Source: TMED69 sp036130055 (GTDB lineage: Bacteria > Pseudomonadota > Gammaproteobacteria > Ga0077536). Taken from it: 10,847 bases of DNA. The stretch is from the NCBI GenBank assembly GCA_036130055.1, contig JAYYOR010000028.1, positions 1 to 10,847 of the forward strand, written 5' to 3'. The first letter of the stretch is position 1, and each line of letters begins with the position of its first letter. Both the position numbers and the translations under genes were made by a program. Of this stretch, positions 7,997-10,847 are shown one piece after another. The notes under the pieces are model-generated. The model did not search any database. It was given only the letters and a program-made list of their open reading frames with translations, and was not told the DNA's origin.

Positions 7997-8536
7997 ATGG
8001 GTAACAGGTTATCAAAAATTTATACGAAAACGGGGGACGACGGCACTACCGGTTTAGGGGACGGTTCGAGAGTTCGGAAAAGTTCACTCAGAGTGAGTGC
8101 AATGGGTGACATTGATGAACTCAACTGCACCATTGGACTACTTAGGAGTGCGGAACCGCCAAAAGATATGCAGAGTTTTTTAAAGCGGATTCAAAATGCC
8201 CTCTTTGATATTGGTGGTGAACTTTCTATTCCTAATGCCGAAATTTTCAATTCGGAAATTTTGGCAGATATAGAAATCGAAATTGATCGTTATAATGAGA
8301 TGCTTCCTCCTTTAAAAGAATTTTTAATACCAGCCGGGTCAAGTCAAGTAGCGCTTGCGCACCTTTGCAGAAGCGTTTGTAGGCGTGCCGAAAGGAGCTT
8401 GGTAGAGCTTTCGGAAGAGGAAATCGTTAGAGTAGAAACAAGAAAATTTGTTAATAGGCTTTCTGATTACCTTTTTGTCATTGCAAGAGTTATCGGAGCA
8501 GAAAGCAACATCACGGAGTCTTTATGGCAACGTTAA
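7997..8536 (+). CDS. PduO-type ATP:cob(I)alamin adenosyltransferase
   Basis: Transfers the adenosyl group of ATP to cob(I)alamin, making adenosylcobalamin, in the cytoplasm. The 179-residue length fits the trimeric PduO/MMAB family and not the CobA/BtuR type, which has a P-loop. The N-terminal ATP site YTKTGDDGTTGLGDGSR spans residues 9-25. GDIDELN (37-43) and LFDIGGEL (69-76) follow, then HLCRSVCRRAERSLV (122-136), with the paired arginines of the active site, and NRLSDYLFVIAR (153-164). The segment that usually reads P-G-G before the HLCR helix is here IPAGSSQ, a mild deviation. The ATG start has GGTG 6 nt upstream, a weak ribosome site. It is transcribed away from the metH operon and 24 nt ahead of thrH. 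Which AdoCbl enzyme it serves is not visible; it may function in salvage. Confidence 0.93.
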   Translation: MGNRLSKIYTKTGDDGTTGLGDGSRVRKSSLRVSAMGDIDELNCTIGLLRSAEPPKDMQSFLKRIQNALFDIGGELSIPNAEIFNSEILADIEIEIDRYNEMLPPLKEFLIPAGSSQVALAHLCRSVCRRAERSLVELSEEEIVRVETRKFVNRLSDYLFVIARVIGAESNITESLWQR

Positions 8537-8548
8537 AAATACCGTTTT

Positions 8549-8552
8549 GGAG
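8549..8552 (+). promoter_or_regulatory. Ribosome binding site of thrH
   Basis: GGAG lies 8 nt before the thrH ATG in the 24-nt gap after the adenosyltransferase gene. It is one of the clearest Shine-Dalgarno sites in the window. The short gap without a terminator hairpin suggests a two-gene transcript. Confidence 0.6.
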
Positions 8553-8560
8553 CTAAATAA

Positions 8561-9160
8561 ATGAAAATAGCATGTTTGGATTTTGAAGGTGTACTGGTAC
8601 CTGAAATCTGGGTTAATCTAGCCGAAAAGACTGGCATCGATGAACTCAGATTGACTACTCGAGATATCCCTGATTACGACGAGTTAATGCAATATCGGTT
8701 AAAGACCCTAAAAAAAGAGGGGATCGGCTACCAGCAACTAGAGGAGGCTGCGTCGCAACTTTCGCCATTGGAAGGGGCGAAGGATTTCTTGGACTGGTTG
8801 AGAGAGCGTTTTCAAGTGGCAATCGTTTCAGATACGTTTTATGAGCTATGTCAACCTTTGGTTAAAAAACTGAATCAACCCATGATGTTATGCCACAGAC
8901 TTAAACGAGAGGACAATCAACTTTCGGGCTATTCGTTGCGAATGAAGAATGCTAAACATCACGTCGTTGAGGGTTTTCAATCAATGAATTTTGAGGTGGC
9001 TGCAACAGGTGATTCCTATAACGATATTAATATGCTCAAACAGGCCGATAAAAGCATTTTATTCAATCCTTCAGAAAGGGTAATAAAAGATTATCCAGAA
9101 TTCGAAATAGCTAAAGACTACACAGAGCTTAAAGTTTTTTTTAGCGGTGTTATTGATTAA
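8561..9160 (+). CDS. thrH: ThrH: phosphoserine phosphatase / homoserine phosphotransferase (HAD family)
   Basis: HAD-superfamily enzyme that dephosphorylates phosphoserine to serine. In the Pseudomonas prototype it can also pass the phosphate to homoserine, giving phosphohomoserine for threonine synthesis. The 199 residues are close to the roughly 205 of Pseudomonas ThrH, and the start MKIACLDFEGVLVPEIW is nearly the same. Motif I is DFEGV with nucleophile Asp7; the Glu in place of the usual second Asp is typical of ThrH, not a defect. Motif II is SDT (90-92), motif III lysines lie around 129-132, and motif IV is GDSYND (150-155) for magnesium binding. The cap includes TTRDIPDYDELM (32-43), also ThrH-like. 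It follows the adenosyltransferase and ends 4 nt from the convergent queF. Classic SerB is longer with an extra N-terminal domain, so ThrH is the better name. Confidence 0.93.
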   Translation: MKIACLDFEGVLVPEIWVNLAEKTGIDELRLTTRDIPDYDELMQYRLKTLKKEGIGYQQLEEAASQLSPLEGAKDFLDWLRERFQVAIVSDTFYELCQPLVKKLNQPMMLCHRLKREDNQLSGYSLRMKNAKHHVVEGFQSMNFEVAATGDSYNDINMLKQADKSILFNPSERVIKDYPEFEIAKDYTELKVFFSGVID

Positions 9161-9164
9161 TAAT

Positions 9165-9575
9165 TTAATTGATATCAATGGAGTTGTTTAGGTATTCTGT
9201 AATTGATTTTTTGGGCCAGTTTTCGTGGGAATGAATGCATCGGATTGTTGGGTATGTCCCGCCCCTAACGTTGAATTTGGCGTTAATTTCCATATGTTTT
9301 GGTTCAAGCAGGCTAACTAAATCGTCAAGAATTTTGTTGGTTACGTCTTCGTGGTAGCAGCCGACCTCTCTGAAAGAGGCTATATATTGTTTCAACGACT
9401 TTAACTCAACACATCGGTTATTTGGAAAATAAGTTAAAACGATTACCGCAAAGTCGGGTTGACTTGTTGCTGGGCATAAACAAGTGAACTCGGGTATTTC
9501 AATTTTTATTAAATAATCCCTCGTTGGTTTTGGATTAGGGAATGTTTGCAGTAAATCGGCTTTTTGGGTTTTCAT
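9165..9575 (-). CDS. queF: NADPH-dependent 7-cyano-7-deazaguanine (preQ0) reductase, short type I
   Basis: Reduces the nitrile of preQ0 to the aminomethyl of preQ1 with two NADPH, a cytosolic step of queuosine tRNA modification. The 136-residue single T-fold is the short unimodular form, unlike the roughly 280-residue two-module YqcD/QueF of E. coli. The active site is FTCLCPATSQPDFA (30-43): Cys34 is the expected thioimide nucleophile and Asp41 the proton donor. The NADPH-binding QueF signature is ELKSLKQY (57-64), and CYHED (73-77) gives the substrate-contacting His75-Glu76. FNVRGG (101-106) is the conserved C-terminal block. The ATG has a GAGG element 11 nt upstream, a long spacing. It is convergent with thrH and divergent from smc. 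No other queuosine gene and no preQ1 riboswitch is visible. Confidence 0.94.
   Translation of the reverse strand: MKTQKADLLQTFPNPKPTRDYLIKIEIPEFTCLCPATSQPDFAVIVLTYFPNNRCVELKSLKQYIASFREVGCYHEDVTNKILDDLVSLLEPKHMEINAKFNVRGGTYPTIRCIHSHENWPKKSITEYLNNSIDIN
9168..9179. repeat. 12-bp palindrome ATTGATATCAAT at the thrH/queF convergence
   Basis: A perfect palindrome overlaps the last codons of queF (Ile-Asp-Ile-Asn). It is AT-rich and has no GC-rich stem, so it is a poor intrinsic terminator. It may be chance. Confidence 0.2.
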
Positions 9576-9599
9576 TAGATAATATGCCTCACTTTTTAT

Positions 9600-9619
9600 A
9601 TGAATCGGCTAAGATTCAT
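9600..9619. repeat. Inverted repeat ATGAATC-N6-GATTCAT between queF and smc
   Basis: Perfect 7-bp arms at 9600-9606 and 9613-9619 flank the 6-bp spacer GGCTAA. The dyad is about 25 bp upstream of the queF start and about 100 bp upstream of smc, in the shared 146-bp regulatory spacer. The geometry fits an operator for a dimeric regulator or a small hairpin in the queF leader. No regulator family is identifiable by eye. Confidence 0.35.
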
Positions 9620-9665
9620 TAGGTATTGTGCACGATTCTCGATGGTTATTCTATTATGGATTAAA

Positions 9666-9673
9666 AGTATAAA
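9666..9673. promoter_or_regulatory. Candidate -10 elements in the queF/smc spacer
   Basis: TATAAA on the plus strand (9668-9673) could serve smc and TATACT on the minus strand (9671-9666) could serve queF. Neither has a convincing -35 at 16-18 bp, so the promoter calls are weak. Confidence 0.2.
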
Positions 9674-9700
9674 ATTAATAGGTTGTTTTAGGTACGACAT

Positions 9701-9709
9701 ATGGGTTAA
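9701..9709 (+). other. Two-codon ORF (ATG GGT TAA) in the smc leader
   Basis: An ATG-Gly-stop minigene has AGG (9690-9692) 8 nt upstream, a good Shine-Dalgarno distance. It lies in the same frame as smc and ends 12 nt before the smc ATG. smc itself has no Shine-Dalgarno; CTCCTTCTC precedes it. Reinitiation from the minigene is possible but unproven. Confidence 0.25.
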
Positions 9710-9721
9710 TCTCCTTCTCAA

Positions 9722-10847
9722 ATGAGATTAAAAAAAATCAAGATAAACGGATTCAAATCTTTTTTGGAAACCGCAACAATTGATCTTAAAACCAACATGG
9801 TAGCAATAGTTGGGCCGAATGGTTGTGGCAAATCAAACGTTATCGAAGCTTTAACTTGGGTGCTTGGCGAAACTTCGGCTAAACAACTAAGAGGTGGTCA
9901 AATGGATGACGTGATTTTTAACGGAAATACAACAAAAAACCCGATTGGGCGTGCCTCTGTTGAATTAATCTTAGAAAACGCTGAGGGAATATTAGGTGAT
10001 AAGTATTCTGGTTTTAATGAGATATCAATCAGGCGAGAGCTAGATAGAAATTCTGCTTCTAACTATTCTATAAATGGGGTGCGCTGTCGTAGACGGGATG
10101 TTGCCGACTTATTTTTAGGAACCGGTTTAGGCAGTAAGCAGCAATATTCTATTATTGGGCAAGGTATGGTCACTCAACTTGTCGAATCTAAGCCTGACGA
10201 TTTGAGATTATTTATTGAAGAAGCGGCGGGGGTTTCAAGATACAAAGAACGTAAAAGAGAAACACTCAATAAAATCAAATCAGTAAATGAAAATTTAGGC
10301 CGAATTCAAGATATAAAATCAGAGGTTGAAAAACAGCTCAAAAAATTGGATCGACAAGCGAAGGGTGCAGAATCCTATAAAAAACTAAAACTAGAAGAAG
10401 GCAGATTGAAATCCCTTTTAAATTGTTTAATTTGGAATCAGTATGACAAAAATCGTTCCGTTTTAATGAAGAAAAAACATGTTTGTGAAAAAGAAGTGAA
10501 TGAACAACAGTCTCAGTTGATAAAATCTGAAACAGAGAGCGACCTAGTCAGTGAAAAAATTGCCGAAATTACTGAATCATTAAACAAGACTAAAGAAGAA
10601 TTTTATAAATCTGATGCTGTGATCGCACAATTAAGAAATCAGTATATGGCCAATAAAAAAGAACACTCAAAATTATTAGGTGAACTTGCTGAAAAAGAAA
10701 ATAGTGAAAAGCTTTTAAAAAATGAAATGAATATTCAGAAGAAAAAAATAAACGAACTTGAACTGATTATTTCAGATGCAGTGTTAAGTTATCAGGCTAA
10801 ACATCAGACATTAAGGAAAAAAAAAGAAGAATTATCAGTATTATCAA
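9722..10847 (+). CDS. smc: Chromosome segregation/condensation ATPase SMC, partial at 3' end
   Basis: Structural maintenance of chromosomes protein, which with ScpA and ScpB organises and segregates the nucleoid. The first 375 residues are visible; family members are about 1150-1190, so the hinge, return coil and Walker B/signature half lie beyond the edge. The N-terminal ATPase half begins with MRLKKIKINGFKSF (1-14). Walker A is GPNGCGKS (31-38). The family block FLGTGLGSKQQYSIIGQG (131-148) contains the Q-loop glutamine, and FIEEAAGVSRYKERKRET (164-181) marks the exit into the coil. From about 175 on the sequence is rich in Lys and Glu with coiled-coil periodicity. The ATG at 9722 is the natural family start; an in-frame TAA lies 12 nt upstream. 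Presence of true SMC, not MukB, argues against an enterobacterial host. smc is divergent from queF. Confidence 0.95.
   Translation, partial: MRLKKIKINGFKSFLETATIDLKTNMVAIVGPNGCGKSNVIEALTWVLGETSAKQLRGGQMDDVIFNGNTTKNPIGRASVELILENAEGILGDKYSGFNEISIRRELDRNSASNYSINGVRCRRRDVADLFLGTGLGSKQQYSIIGQGMVTQLVESKPDDLRLFIEEAAGVSRYKERKRETLNKIKSVNENLGRIQDIKSEVEKQLKKLDRQAKGAESYKKLKLEEGRLKSLLNCLIWNQYDKNRSVLMKKKHVCEKEVNEQQSQLIKSETESDLVSEKIAEITESLNKTKEEFYKSDAVIAQLRNQYMANKKEHSKLLGELAEKENSEKLLKNEMNIQKKKINELELIISDAVLSYQAKHQTLRKKKEELSVLS

Noticed and set aside
9145..9185. Bidirectional intrinsic terminator between thrH and queF
   Set aside because: The palindromes are short and AT-only, within or touching coding sequence, and lack a GC-rich stem.
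9576..9721. preQ1 riboswitch upstream of queF
   Set aside because: No compact hairpin followed by the A-rich tail and pseudoknot pairing of preQ1-I was evident; the only dyad, 9600-9619, has the wrong form.
1..10847. Mobile element, CRISPR array, toxin-antitoxin or phage-defence locus
   Set aside because: No transposase, integrase, direct-repeat array or paired small ORFs were seen; nearly all sequence is accounted for by recognisable housekeeping genes.

Overview
The window is a gene-dense, AT-rich piece of a Gram-negative bacterial chromosome. An LPS-export permease (LptF), an E. coli-like MetH and AsnRS, and a Pseudomonas-like ThrH point to Gammaproteobacteria. The low GC and very tight packing would suit a marine or streamlined lineage, but that placement is inference from gene content, not a phylogeny. 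Every gene is of a recognisable housekeeping or central-metabolism type. I see no mobile element, CRISPR array, tRNA, rRNA or defence-like locus.

Left arm (1-7864, minus strand): five co-directional genes read lptF -> metH -> asnS -> MTH1187-type thiamine-binding protein -> AMP-forming acyl-CoA synthetase, which runs off the left edge. The junctions are 6 nt, 1 nt, 6 nt and a 17-nt overlap, so this looks like one transcription unit driven from a TTTACT-N17-TATAAT promoter at 7947-7975. The functions are diverse: LPS export, methionine and folate one-carbon metabolism, tRNA charging, probable thiamine handling and fatty-acid activation.

Centre (7865-7996): a 132-bp divergent promoter region. 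The -10 boxes of the two directions appear to overlap (7947-7954).

Right arm: on the plus strand a PduO-type cob(I)alamin adenosyltransferase is followed 24 nt later by thrH (phosphoserine phosphatase/homoserine phosphotransferase). thrH converges on a short type-I queF (preQ0 reductase, queuosine pathway) with only 4 nt between stop codons. A 146-bp spacer then separates queF from a divergently transcribed smc (chromosome condensation ATPase), whose first 375 residues are visible before the right edge.

A loose metabolic theme links several genes. ThrH can make serine, which feeds one-carbon units to the folate pool used by MetH. MetH needs cobalamin, and the adenosyltransferase works on cobalamin. 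This link is inferred from family knowledge. I found no convincing previously undescribed system. The best second-look items are the orphan lptF fused into a metH-asnS operon, the A8 tract at the MTH1187/acyl-CoA synthetase overlap, the overlapping divergent promoters, and the smc leader with its two-codon ORF.
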